Assembly (NCBI RefSeq): GCF_040869045.1
Contig: NC_090322.1
Coordinates: forward strand, 172,870,672 to 172,934,671
Direction of reading: 5' to 3'
Origin: Eurosta solidaginis
Lineage: Eukaryota; Arthropoda; Insecta; Diptera; Tephritidae
DNA length: 64,000 nucleotides
In this document: piece after piece, positions 43,734 through 53,778 of the stretch
How positions within the stretch are numbered: position 1 is the first letter of the stretch
How the letters are laid out: each line of letters opens with the position of its first letter
Position numbers and translations under genes: made by a program
Notes under the pieces: model-generated
Told to the model about the DNA's origin: nothing
Seen by the model: the letters and a program-made list of their open reading frames with translations, nothing else
Databases searched by the model: none

Positions 43734-44623
43734 TTAGGATCCACAATTGCTTCCCACTCCATAATAAGTACGTTCAGGCCAATGTTTTTGGCGATAGTGG
43801 GCGGCATCATTTCTGCTATCCCATAGGCAAAGATAACAGGAGTGTTTGGTATATCCACCTTGCATTCCAGTAAAAAAATAAACCATCTTGAAGTCTCCAA
43901 TAACTTCCCACTTGTATTCCGTATATTTGATTGCAGTTATTAGCATTTTAATACTGTCATAATTTTCTTTGAGGTGTATGGAATGTGCCAGTGGAATATA
44001 TAGAAATTTGTTCCCATTGTGTGGTAGAACTGCTTTTAGACTTTTTGTTGAGCTGTCGATAAAGAGGCGCCATTCATTTGTATTACAAGGAATACCAATT
44101 GCTTCAAATAAACCTTTCACGTCATAGCAAAAACAGAGTCTATCTTCCTTACTGTAGCAACAAGAAAATTCTTCATGACGCTTTCTTTGCCGAGATATTC
44201 GAACGTCAGAAGTAAGTAAATTTCGTTGTTTAAGCCGCGATGCTAATAACTCTGCTTTGTCTTTTGATAGATTTAAGTCTCTTATTAAGTCATTGAGATC
44301 TTCAGAGTTGATGAGATGTGGTATTCCTGGTTCAAATTGAGGAACAAATTCGGAATGTACGGATGCAGATGAACTCGGTGTTTGAAAGCTGCCTTGAGGG
44401 AATAGTTGCTTTTCCAACACAGGTGGATCAGGTACAGGATTTTGTTCCGAATGTGGTACTGAAGCGGATCTCGATGGTAGTTCCGGATATATTGTTTTCC
44501 TTAAACTTTTCCCTTTCAGTGGTTTCACTACACAAAAATAGCAATCAGTCTCATGATTACTCGGTTCCCTCCAAATCCTCGGCACTGCGAACTGCATGTC
44601 TCTTTTCTCACACTGGTACCAAA
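43734..44623 (-). pseudogene. Exon 2, unclassified DDE-like transposase core
   Basis: Counting from the Met at 44597 the frame holds 287 codons. Seen in order: FAVPRIWREPSNH and DCYFC (zinc pair), a Ser/Pro-rich linker (40-90), a coiled helix DLNDLIRDLNLSKDKAELLA (98-119), CYDVKGLFEAIGI, LFIDSSTKSLKAVL (D181), EVIGDFKMVYFFTGMQGGYT (D235), CYLCLWDSRNDAAHYRQKH (C254/C257, H267/H272). Two Asp in beta-strand-like settings, then C-x2-C and H-x4-H, match the layout of RNase H-fold transposases. The frame breaks near 43745-43760 and resumes as VDPKNILMPPWHIKLGLIK (to 43661). Confidence 0.7.
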
Positions 44624-44744
44624 CTATAATAAAACGTAAAGCATTTCATAACAATTTCAGTTATTATGCAATTATATATATATGTAGATATATGTATATA
44701 TATATGAAACAGTTAGTACAATAAAAAAGAGAAAATAAACTTAC
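44624..44744 (-). other. Intron of the unclassified transposase gene (121 bp)
   Basis: Minus-strand GTAAGT at 44744 and ATTATAG ending at 44624. Phase 1; splicing keeps the frame and joins CRSILE to LWYQCEK. AT-rich, with an ATATATATAT tract. The continuity of protein pattern on both sides is what supports it. Confidence 0.75.
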
Positions 44745-44955
44745 GCTCCAGAATGCTTCTGCAAGAGTTGCATGAAACATGTTGAGCCCATTTTTTGTCC
44801 TGGTTTTTAACAGGTAGACCGAAGTAGGCTAGGTAGGTCTCGCAAATCCTTGTGTTTTTAGTTAAATCAAACCTTTTTTGTCTTCTTTTAATACATTCGC
44901 CACATATATAGCAAAACGAATTAGCCGCTCGTTTACAACTTCTCGAAGACATCAT
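44745..44955 (-). CDS. Exon 1 of unclassified transposase: N-terminal zinc-binding region
   Basis: MMSSRSCKRAANSFCYICGE, then KNTRICETYLAYFGL, QDKKWAQHVSCNSCRSILE. Several CxxC pairs (CYIC, CNSC) and a His in WAQH suggest a treble-clef or similar zinc fold, perhaps for DNA binding. The exon ends GAG-C|GTAAGT, a perfect 5' splice site at 44744. Joined across the intron, the codon becomes Leu and the reading continues LWYQCEKRDMQFAVPRIWRE. The Met at 44955 fits the family start. Confidence 0.75.
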
Positions 44956-45355
44956 TCCTCTGTGATATGCAAAAACATAGTGTCGCCCAAAACGAGTGAC
45001 CCAAGAAACTACAGCTTCTTAAAGGTAGCTGGCATGCTCTATTGCTAGGCCTGCCAATCCGACAGTAAAAGTTTCGATGAGTTTCTTAATATGTACTTAA
45101 CGAATTGCCAAATCTACCTAAAATCATGTGTATCTGGGACCTTTTATCTCATTTTTACTGTTTCTCAGCCACATGTTTTTGGTTTTTTTTAAGATGAGTA
45201 TGTTGTGCTTTAAGTAGATCTTTTTTCGATGCATCGCTGCATCAGGTAGCTACCCGCCGCCATTTTTTGCAATTTTTTTTATAGAATTGAACATAGAATC
45301 CGAATATATAGGGCAAAACCCATGTACAAAAAAAAATTATTTTTGTTGACCTGTG

Positions 45356-46129
45356 TTATCTGCCTTATACGTTGTGATCAAAACCTTAGATGTCTCGCTT
45401 GCTAGTCTTTGTATGATGCGCTCCATATCTGTATCAGACCGGGATCGTTGAGATGGAATTGTATATAGTTATGAACGCATTCAGTAAGATCCCCTGCGAT
45501 ATCAACGATGAAAACGTTAATTCCAAAATGTATATCATGAAAACCTTTAAGGATAAGTGAAGTGGGGTTGAGTAGTGGATGACGGCGATGTAAGCTATAG
45601 CTACCCATATAATCGTTGTGTAAAAACGAAAAGCTTTGAATACCACAAAAGCAAAAACCGAAAAGTCAAGCATGGAATATCCCGATGATTTCACATAGTC
45701 ATCCTTCATGCTGCTACAGCAAGAGACATTTTCCAGTATGTTGAGACGTACGCACGGACTCTCATTGGACATTGCCCCGCCAAAATTTCAATCAATTTAA
45801 AAACTTGTCCAACTATTTGAGGTTATTGCAGCTTTTATATATTAGGTAGTCCAAAATTTCATTTTATTCCTAACACGAATACATGCTTATATATTATTGG
45901 TGCTCGTGTTGGTGCCACGCTTATTAACTCCCCCCTTTTCACATATAAGGCTTCGAAACGCGTTCATAGGCTTTCGCCTGAGCAAACCAACATACTTTAG
46001 TATGTGACTTAAAGTAACAATGCAAATGAGTGTGCGTCGTGAAATATTTCCCTGTCATTGCGATTAGGTGAGCGTAAGTGCTGTTCTCTGTTAACGATAT
46101 ATACAAAGTATTTTAAAGCATATGCATAT
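45356..46129. other. No gene recognised
   Basis: Two overlapping minus-strand frames (45402-45608 and 45434-45772) look hydrophobic, but they overlap in different frames and show no family motif. I do not call a receptor or membrane protein. Confidence 0.35.
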
Positions 46130-46181
46130 ATGATGTATATTGGAACGATTTTCCGTCATCCCTTGTCAAATTTGGTTTTGA

Positions 46182-46218
46182 GACAAACCGGTTTCGGCGT
46201 TGTGCCATCATCAGTGTC
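46182..46218 (-). ncRNA. Hammerhead-like motif, left arm of inverted PLE
   Basis: Mirror of the motif at 47232-47268: GACA, CTGATGA, T, GGC-ACAAC-GCC, GAA, ACCGGT, T, TGTC. See that entry. Confidence 0.45.
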
Positions 46219-46359
46219 GATTTTCGTTCTGATCTGTTGTTGTCATTTGTCCTGTATTTATAGTTCGTAGGTATATGAGCAGGTATTGTCAAATTGATGC
46301 TTGTGTATATTTAGTTATGTGTATGTGCTGTGTGTTCTTTCAGAACCGAGGGTGGTTTA

Positions 46360-46860
46360 CTAATCGATTTGTGTGGCTGACTGGGGTAGGTAGAAATCTG
46401 TGATTTTAGTCGTTTGACCTTCTTTGTCGGTTTTTTGTTTTGGTGTGTTAATTGTTTTGTGTTTATTTGTTGTTGTGCGTTTGTCTGTTGTACCTGTGTG
46501 ATTAAGTTGTTTCCTGTAAACAAGTTTTAAAGGCTCGAATATTGTGTCAGAAATGGTGTTTATCTGTTCGTTTATTATTCTACCGTCGAATGTTTTCTGT
46601 TTGTAGATTTCCATGTTTTCGAGTACGTTGAGACGTCGGCCCTTTTCTTGTATGTGAAGAACCCTGACTGTTTTATTGATGCTTGCTGGGGAACATTCAT
46701 TCTCGACCATGTGATTCGCGAAGTTAGACTCGGGTATAATGTTTGGATTCCGTATTTTTTTGTTGTAATCTCTAATATGTTCTCTGAACCTCGTTCTTAT
46801 TTGCCGTCCTGTTTGTCCTATGTAACTATGCTGGCATCCGCAGGTAAGACAAAGGAAACA
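46360..46860 (-). pseudogene. PLE GIY-YIG endonuclease fragment
   Basis: The minus strand reads CGCQHSYIGQTGRQIRTRFR, EHIRDYNKKIRNPNIIPESN, FANHMVENECSPASINKTVR, VLHIQEKGRRLNVLENMEIY, ending ITDFYLPQSATQID. The YIG half, Arg and Glu/His positions of GIY-YIG nucleases are clear. The open frame runs upstream to about 46860, where the junction with the other half lies, so the GIY strand and RT are missing. Confidence 0.8.
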
Positions 46861-46865
46861 CCACT

Positions 46866-47090
46866 GTGCTAATCGAAAAAGAGCAATATATATCCAAAAC
46901 CGAGGATCTCATAGAGGAAATGAAATGTCGTAGAATGAGAGAGGATCCCACAGATGAATACCAAAAACAAATCAAAGTTGCTATAAAAAATGCAACAAAT
47001 ATAGTAGATTCTAACATGGCACATAGATTGGTCCAAACGACTAAAATCACAGATTTCTACCTACCCCAGTCAGCCACACAAATCGATTAG
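46866..47090 (+). pseudogene. PLE RT fragment fused to PLE C-terminus
   Basis: LIEKEQYISKTEDLIEEMKC, REDPTDEYQKQIKVAIKNAT matches the RT palm region that follows the first conserved RT motif in PLEs ('...DY..K...L......DPT...Q'). The frame then joins directly to RLVQTTKITDFYLPQSATQI. The central ~350 codons are deleted, yet the frame stays open. Confidence 0.65.
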
Positions 47091-47231
47091 TAAACCACCC
47101 TCGGTTCTGAACGAACACACAGCACATACACATAACTAAATATACACAAGCATCAATTTGACAATACCTGCTCATATACCTACGAACTATAAATACAGGA
47201 CAAATGACAACAACAGATCAGAACGAAAATC

Positions 47232-47268
47232 GACACTGATGATGGCACAACGCCGAAACCGGTTTGTC
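47232..47268 (+). ncRNA. Hammerhead-like motif, right arm of inverted PLE
   Basis: GACA/TGTC form a 4-bp stem I, CTGATGA and GAAA are intact, stem II is GGC/GCC with an ACAAC loop, and stem III is the palindrome ACCGGT without a loop, which would favour a dimeric fold. One extra T follows CTGATGA, as in the motif at 22142-22188. Family context supports it; activity is untested. Confidence 0.45.
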
Positions 47269-47320
47269 TCAAAACCAAATTTGACAAGGGATGACGGAAA
47301 ATCGTTCCAATATACATCAT

Positions 47321-47511
47321 TTATCCACCCTGTCGGAAAATCAACCAAACAAAATAAGTCATATGCATATACATACGTACATACTAGAGGTGGACATGGA
47401 GCTAAATATTAAAATTCAATTCTGCTCAACACGGCATAGAAAATTTTCGTAATCGTCCGGATACGGCTTGACCATTTTTTATAAAACATGTAGAGATGAA
47501 TAGGGAGAAAG
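47321..47511. other. Spacer between PLE and LINE
   Basis: Includes CATATGCATATACATACGTA; no gene. Confidence 0.35.
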
Positions 47512-47744
47512 AATTTGTATTTGTATTTGTATTTATTAGGCAATTCATCCCAGCACAAAAATTTGGCAAAAATTATTTTACAGTGCTAGTCGGTAAAAGG
47601 CATAAAATAGGAACAATTTAAACTTGAAACTTAAAGCTAATGACTATGGCTAAGAAAAGGTTACAATAAATAATATATTTAATAAATAGTAAATAAATAA
47701 AATAAACGAATGATAGAGTACATTTGTTAGAAGAAATCAGTATT

Positions 47745-48953
47745 TTAATTGTCTAGGTTATTATAGAAACTTGTTAATTCTTTATTGAAGAGCAGAGCAT
47801 TGCTTATAAGCCTAAGTCTAGAAGGGAGCGAGTTCCAAAGACGTATGGAAGTAATGAAGAACTGGCGATCAAATATTAGCATACGATGTCTGAAGTGGGT
47901 AAGGAGAACAGATCTAGACAACTGGAGAAAATTTAGCCTCCGATACAAATAGTCAGGTTCCTTCATATATATTAATTTATGTAGCGTAGTGAGCGTTTTA
48001 AGTTGAATAAGGTTATCGAAAGAAATGTTTAGCAACCTGTAAGCATGATGAGAGACGTGGTCAAGTCTTTTCAACCCATAGACGTATCTAGCAATGTTGT
48101 TATAAACAACATTAAGTTTCCTATAACAAACATAGTCACAATTAGAGTAAACCTCACAACCATAAAGCAGCGTAGGTATTAAGTACGCTTTTGCTATTAG
48201 TAGACGAATATGTAACGGAGTAAAATATTGTGTAAGCCAGAGTGTACGAAGCATCCCATACACTCTTCCCACTGTGCGGAAGATGTGATCTTTCCATGTC
48301 AAGGTTTTGTTAAAAACTACACCTAGATTTTTTGCCATGTCAACGTATTCTATAATAGTGTTGTCTAAAATTAAATTTTCCATTCCACTTTTATCTAGTG
48401 ACCTTCTATGAATGACTATACATTTCGACTTCTTAGGGTTAAGACATAAGCCGTTCATAGAAGCCCACGTGCCAATTTGACATAAATCGTAATTTAAGTT
48501 ATTAATACATGAACTGGTACGATCACTAGGACAGCACATATACAATTGTACGTCGTGAGCATAAATGTGAATATTACAATACTTGAGAACACCAGGCAAA
48601 TCGTTTATATACAAAACAAATAACAGGGGACCAAGGATTGAGCCTTGTGGGACTCCTCTTAAAACACTGACGAAGTCAGACTTTCTGCTACCAACACTTA
48701 CTGCCTGAGTTCGGTCGGTGAGGGCTGTTGCACAGTTGGAGAAATTAAATAGGTTGTCCAGCTTCTTGCAGAGAACGGTGTGGTCGACCGAGTCAAACGC
48801 TTTTGAATGGTCGAGAAGAGTCAGGAAAGCAGTAAAATTTTTGTCAACTTGTTCTCGAATATCCTCTATCACCGATAGGAGCGCCGTTTTACAGCTACGA
48901 TTTGACTTCAGGTCCAGACTCGGAATCTGTGAGAAGGATATTATCCTGCACAT
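47745..48953 (-). pseudogene. LINE ORF2, C-terminal part: RT core with mutated catalytic box
   Basis: Continues ORF2 after the frameshift: NRSCKTALLSVIEDIREQVD, LLDHSKAFDSVDHTVLCKKL, RGVPQGSILGPLLFVLYIND, IHIYAHDVQLYMCC, GTWASMNGLCLNPKKSKCIV, KNLGVVFNKTLTWKDHI, LIPTLLYGCEVYSN, ending LLFNKELTSFYNNLDN. The catalytic box reads YAHD, not YADD, so one of the two metal-binding Asp is lost. A few residues are missing after FNFSNCATAL. Otherwise open to the stop at 47745. Confidence 0.85.
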
Positions 48954-50496
48954 AAGTATTTATCTGGCAGTGCAAAATTCGTTCGACGACATTGGAAAGG
49001 AAAGGCAGAATAGCTATAGGTCTATACTCCTTGTTTTGCTTGGGGATTAGGATTACCTTAGCAACTTTCCAACATTTGGGAAATACACAAGACGTCAGCA
49101 CAGAGTTAACCAAGTAGGTTAAGTGAGGAAGGATTTTAGGAAGAATTATTTTTAAAAATTTCGGACATATACCATCGAACCCCATAGCATTAGACTTTAC
49201 TGAAAGAATGGCTTGAACGACATCACCATCATCGACACTAGCAAACTCAAGAGGACCACAATCAACATTAGCGCGAATACAATAATTGTCAGCACATATA
49301 TTGTCAGTTGAGATTGGCAGATTATCGGAGGACAGAAATATCGCATTTGGATTTTCCGATACCAATGACTTCCAGGTTTCCTTCGAACTCAAAGCAGCAC
49401 TAAACTTGTTATTATAAAATTTCTGATTTGCTGACCTAATGGCTTTGTTTGCAGCGATCCTAGCTGCTTTGAAGCAGTTGTGAGCCTCCAAGGTTTTGTA
49501 TCTTTTCCATCGTGAGTAAGCAAGGTTACGCTGGTGAATTAAGTGTTTTAGATTGGCACTAAACCAAGGGGTATTATTGTGTGCAGCAGCCTTGAGTTTC
49601 ACTGGCACATGGTTGTCGAAAAGCCTAATAATATGGTTCTGTAGGAATGATCCCTGATCCTCGACCGATGTCAGCGTACGAATCAAGCTCCATTCGACCG
49701 ACTCCACCACTGCATTAAGGGAACTGTAATCTATGCTTCTAAAATCACGATACGTAAAGGAACATTGGATGTGTGACGTTTGAAAGTTGTAACTAAGAAA
49801 TATCAGATCGTGTTTTGAAAAGCAAGATGCCGACAATTGATCGTAGTGGAGCAATTTCAGGGGATCATTCACAAAAAATAAATCCAGCAAAGAAGAATTT
49901 GAGTCAGTAAAGTGTGTAGGTGAAGTTAAATTGGTGGGAAAAAGTCCAAGAGGCTCCATACTTAGCTTTAGAGTTGAGTCGACAAGAAGGTTGGAGTTGA
50001 AATCCCCAGCAATGATTATATTATCATAGCTTATAAGTAGAGGCTCGAGAAATTCAATAAAGCCAGAGAAGTCAACTCCACGATTAGGTCTGTATGCACA
50101 GCCGATAAGAAGCCTTTCATTATTTACAGAGAACACGTCTACGAACACATATTCGACAGAATAACTTGGACTAGCACTGCAGCAAAGTTTACAGGATAAA
50201 CTACTTTTGACATATATAGCAACACCACCACCATGACCACGTCTATCAGCACTGAAAAGTTGATATCCATTTAGTTGCACCAAATCATTTTTGTGACATG
50301 AAGAAAACCAGGTTTCGGAAATACATATAACATCTATATCAGAACCCTCAGATATGAATCTCAATTCATCCAGCTTTTTATATAGGCTTTGCGCATTGAG
50401 ATGGATGACTTTGAGTCCTTTAGTACGTTTGCTGAGTACGCGCAACAGTGTATGTAAGCAGTCTTTGGAACTAGACAACCTATAGTCTAGGACCAT
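48895..50496 (-). CDS. LINE ORF2, N-terminal part: endonuclease and RT start
   Basis: About 533 codons from the ATG at 50496. Endonuclease: KVIHLNAQSLYKKLDELRF, VICISETWFSS (catalytic Glu), DRRGHGGGVAIYVKSS, CAYRPNRG, IIIAGDFNSNLL (Asp/Asn), SLLDLFFVND, CFSKHDLIFL (His; usual form SDH). A linker with CFKAARIAANKAIRSANQKF follows. RT begins SNAMGFDGICPKFLKIILPK, CWKVAKVILIPKQNKEYRPI, AILPFLSNVVERILHCQIN. The frame stops after DSESGPEVKS because of a frameshift near 48900-48950; the partner frame continues at 48953. Confidence 0.85.
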   Translation of the reverse strand: MVLDYRLSSSKDCLHTLLRVLSKRTKGLKVIHLNAQSLYKKLDELRFISEGSDIDVICISETWFSSCHKNDLVQLNGYQLFSADRRGHGGGVAIYVKSSLSCKLCCSASPSYSVEYVFVDVFSVNNERLLIGCAYRPNRGVDFSGFIEFLEPLLISYDNIIIAGDFNSNLLVDSTLKLSMEPLGLFPTNLTSPTHFTDSNSSLLDLFFVNDPLKLLHYDQLSASCFSKHDLIFLSYNFQTSHIQCSFTYRDFRSIDYSSLNAVVESVEWSLIRTLTSVEDQGSFLQNHIIRLFDNHVPVKLKAAAHNNTPWFSANLKHLIHQRNLAYSRWKRYKTLEAHNCFKAARIAANKAIRSANQKFYNNKFSAALSSKETWKSLVSENPNAIFLSSDNLPISTDNICADNYCIRANVDCGPLEFASVDDGDVVQAILSVKSNAMGFDGICPKFLKIILPKILPHLTYLVNSVLTSCVFPKCWKVAKVILIPKQNKEYRPIAILPFLSNVVERILHCQINTYVQDNILLTDSESGPEVKS

Positions 50497-50642
50497 CACT
50501 ATCTATGGGATATAAAGAATGCTCTGCGATGCGTAACAATAAAGACAACATAAATAATTGTTTACAAGTATGATAGGGAGAGATAAAGACGGAAACGAAG
50601 AGACTCAAGAACTTAAGTAATATACCATACATAGAAATTAAT

Positions 50643-50960
50643 TTATTTATCATTATTCGTTGGCGCATCTTCAACTCGAAAGGAACTCGCGCTTTCTTCG
50701 CCGGTATTCTCAAGACGCTCTAGAAAATCCAAGCTATGTATTGCTTCAAGCCTGGCGTTCGGAGCATTTGAATTTATGCCCACATGAACTAATTGCAGAC
50801 CCTTGATGTTTGGATTGTTTTGGAGCCTAAAGGTGCCTATACTTTTTAGCAATTTGTTTCTGTCTGTCGGCGACTGAAATTTGATTATTTCGGCCGGATC
50901 TGTCACGCTGTTGTCTAGTTTCCGTAGCCGAAAAATGCTCATTATAGGAATTGGTTGCAA
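50643..50960 (-). pseudogene. LINE ORF1 C-terminal part
   Basis: About 105 codons: FRLRKLDNSVTDPAEIIKFQ, SPTDRNKLLKSIGTFRLQNN, GLQLVHVGINSNAPNARLEA. The style (charged, 'I.KF.S..DRN.LL..') fits the C-terminal half of an ORF1 protein, which binds element RNA. The true start lies upstream and is lost to decay. It ends about 140 bp before ORF2. Confidence 0.55.
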
Positions 50961-51060
50961 TCTTAGAGTGGAACAGAGGTGATGAAAGACACTTGTTAAG
51001 TTTTATCCTTCCCTAAATGGAATTCCGTGTACACGGACTTCACTTGCGGCAATATGGCTC

Positions 51061-51539
51061 TCTTGCTTTGACGCATTGTTTTTGAGTGTTTAATTTATAT
51101 AGGCGAAGATCGATAGTTGTGGGGGAATCCTGAATGTAAGCCTTAGTGTAGGTCACTACACTGCAGTTATTTGACTGTAACGTAATGTGGGAAAAATTTT
51201 CGTGGTAGAGTTGATATGAGTGAAATCAGACAGCAAGAGAAATTAACCAAGGCAGATGATATATAAAGAAGAAAGTGAAACGATAAAGGAAAAGAAGAAG
51301 TAAGTGGGAGAAGTTGAAGCAGAAGAGCAAGTAAAAGGAAAGTAGCAGTATAATAACGAACCACGATGATGTGAATAATAATAACGAGGCTTGTAGTTAT
51401 CGTCGCGGTAGCGGCTGCCAAAAAAAGGCAAAGAAAGAAAAATAAAGGACAGAAAATAAAACGAAATGAAAGAAAAAAGGCAAAAAACGAGGAATAGAAT
51501 TCAAAACCGAGTCAAACGAAGTCGTAATCGAAACTGGAC
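51061..51539. other. No gene recognised; purine-rich stretch
   Basis: A/G-rich on the plus strand from 51240 to 51500 (GAAAGTGAAACGATAAAGG, AAGAAGTAAGTGGGAGAAG). No coding support. Confidence 0.35.
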
Positions 51540-52390
51540 GGCATGTTATCAATCTATCGCTGTGTTAACGGTTTGTTAACTATGATTTATAAGAAAAATA
51601 ATAAAATTTTGGCGCAATTTGCCTCTGAAGAGATTTAGAGCTTCGCTTCCAACTCTCCCATAACTTGGTGGGATGGGACCTACATGATTTATGCCGACTT
51701 CCTCCAAACGGCAGCTGCAAGGCAGATACATTTTCACTGAGAAGCTTTTCATAGCAGAAATACACACGGAATGTTAGCCTAACCACCGCTGAGGGGCTAC
51801 AACGCTTAGAAGAACTTTTTTCTTATTGAAAAAGATTGTATCTAACTTTTTACTAACTTGAACCCAAAACTGTCGGTGTGATAGGGATATTCCGCTACCA
51901 CCATGCCACTATGACCTATCGGTTTGTTATCTACAGGCCACGGGCGTGTTAGCCAATACCTTTCGCCGATCTATCGGTTTTTATCGTTGTGTTATCGACG
52001 AGGTATTGACGTGTTATCGATTTCTTAGCGAAGAATTATAAATTTGCTATGGATAGTTAAGGTTATCGATGAACTATCAAGTTTTTATAAATTTCGGTTT
52101 GATAGCGAAAAGTTGTGCATTAATTATTGAATTTTTATCTATTTGTTAACGAAAAGGTATAGATATGCCAACGTAATACAAATAGGATTGTTATAAATTT
52201 GTTATCGACGACTTATCGGCGTTTAATCGAAAATCTATCAATTTGTTATCGAAAAATTATTGATTTATTATCGAAATGTTATCGATTTGTTATGAATTTG
52301 TTATTAAAATTTTGTCGGTTCTTTATCGAATATAACTTATTTGCTATTGGCGTGGACGACTCATCACTTTTGAAACAGATATCGATACAA
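51540..52390 (+). repeat. Minisatellite of TTATCGATTTG-type units, holding an old SINE
   Basis: Irregular ~18-22-bp units: TTATCGATTTGTTATCGAAA, TGTTATCGACGACTTATCG, TTTGTTATCGAAAAATTATTG. The array is visible at 51540-51590 and again at 51920-52390, with a diverged SINE between, so the SINE inserted into the array. Confidence 0.7.
51600..51925 (-). mobile_element. Old, diverged copy of the tRNA-derived SINE
   Basis: In reverse it has box B-like GGGTTCAAGTTAG, then AAAAGTTCTTCTAAGCG, CCCCTCAGCGG, GAAAAGCTTCTCAGTGAAAA, CTGCCTTGCAGCTGCCGTTT and AAGTCGGCATAAATCATG. The same order as in the 33997 copy, at lower identity. The ends are eroded and no TSD is visible. Confidence 0.7.
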
Positions 52391-53778
52391 CTTTAATATA
52401 AAAACTGTAACACATCCTGTCGACCAGAAGACGATAAGAGAACAAGAAGAAGCCGATGACTTGGCTTTGACTAGCCGACAACACTATAATTTATATCTCT
52501 GTGATAATTTCGTTCTCGTTAATAAGCCGACAATAAAACAATATCTCGTCGGTATCGGTTGCTACCGCTGAAAGTCCGACTCTTTTCGAATAACCTGACA
52601 TTATTTGTTATCGGTAAAATTTACTTCATTTAGTTTTAACTTCAACTCTTGAGCGAACATTATTTAATTTGCACATCGAACTTTATGAGTACGTGCTGCT
52701 CCAGCCATTTTTATTTAATCTTTCAAAACCCTGATAATTCTTCTTCCGCTCGTCTTCGGTTTATCATACAGCACAGCGATACTGCTATTTCGAGATTATT
52801 ACCATACCTACCGCATATCCCAATATTCCGAGCCCACCTCTAAAACATTTATACATAAACTATTGTTGTATGAATGTTGTTGTTTAACTAGTACAACTCT
52901 GACTTTTTTATGGCTTTACAGATGTGTACGCAATGTACGCTCAACAATATTTGCAATTCATTCGAACCACGAACCCACTGGCATACCTTCAGAAAAACGC
53001 TTTGTTAATTTCAAGGATAAGCTCTAAGAACTAAATAAGCTTGTGTATGGGTAGTTTTTCTAAAGAATTTTAAAATGTCAACTATTCTTATGCGCAATCA
53101 TCGTTGTCTTATGCGTATGTAAAAGCTTAATACACATATGTGTGTGTGCGCGATTGTATGTGTAGGTATTTGTGGCATCTGTAGGTGCTTAAGTGGAACC
53201 TTGACAAGCCTGTACACATTTAGACATAAAATGTATGTATCACAAAAAAGGTCTAGTAGATTTTTTTGGCGTGGGTGTGGATATGCAGCGTTTGGGAACC
53301 CCACAGTTACTTAAACATATACCTTTCCTCATTCACCATCATTTTCGCCGCAATGCCTAAAAAGCCGTTTAGTTAACACGGAAGTGACATAATGACTTTT
53401 ATTATTTCAGCGTTCGAGAAGTAAACGAGAACAATGAAATAGCAATATAAAGCTTAGCATTTTCGTTTACCTCCATACAGGTCGGGCAAGCAGAGCATTC
53501 ATTACGCCAAAACCTCATATGTGTTGTGAAAAATTTGATTATTTCTTAGTTTATTGTTATCGCTTCGTTTTACTGGTTTGTCAAAAAAATATGTGCAAAT
53601 ACTGCGAACAAATAGTCAGATTCATTCACCACTAAAAGAAGTTGTACCAATTCACGTTTTAGAGTACTTCGCCACAATTCAGTCGTTAAATTCCAGCAAA
53701 TCCTCAAGCGTTTGCATATCGCCCTTTATAAATATTCCTAGTATGCTTGTTCGCTTGTACACAAAATAAAAAAAAAAT
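52391..53778. other. No gene recognised
   Basis: No supported feature; the short frames lack motifs. Confidence 0.35.

Larger units (their letters stand above)
42945..45355 (-). mobile_element. DNA transposon of unclassified DDE-like family
   Basis: Terminal inverted repeats: left CACAGGTTAACAAG followed by TTTTTGTACATGGGT (42945-42974), right reverse complement CACAGGTCAACAAA followed by TTTTTGTACATGGGT (to 45355). The second block is shifted by about 8 bp. No TSD longer than TT is evident. Inside is a minus-strand gene from 44955 to 43178 with a spliceable intron and zinc-binding motifs. I recognise the protein family as widespread and uncharacterised in invertebrate genomes, but cannot give it a superfamily name. 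The TIRs around it suggest that it is a transposase. Confidence 0.7.
46130..47320. mobile_element. Penelope-like element flanked by 287-bp inverted arms
   Basis: 46130-46416 and 47034-47320 are nearly perfect inverted copies. Each arm ends a PLE reading frame with TKITDFYLPQSATQID, followed by 3' sequence and a hammerhead-like motif. The left half (minus) carries a GIY-YIG domain; the right half (plus) carries a short RT fragment fused to the same last 18 codons. So two 3' ends point outward. PLEs often form tandem or inverted partial copies. Outer TSDs were not found. Confidence 0.8.
47512..51060 (-). mobile_element. Near full-length CR1/Jockey-type LINE
   Basis: Minus-strand element: end of ORF1 near 50643, ORF2 from 50496 to 47745, a 3' UTR of about 210 bp, and a (ACAAAT)n tail at 47512-47535. 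This is the best-preserved LINE in the window; two compensating breaks would restore ORF2. The 5' end is not defined; coding-like sequence (LPQVKSVYTEFHLGKD) extends to about 51060. No RNase H. The clade is an inference from motif style. Confidence 0.85.

Noticed and set aside
45402..45772. Two overlapping hydrophobic minus-strand frames, possible membrane or receptor gene
   Set aside because: They overlap in different frames, lack a family motif, and the hydrophobicity follows from AT-rich codons. A short RLNILENV resemblance to a PLE segment is too weak to use.
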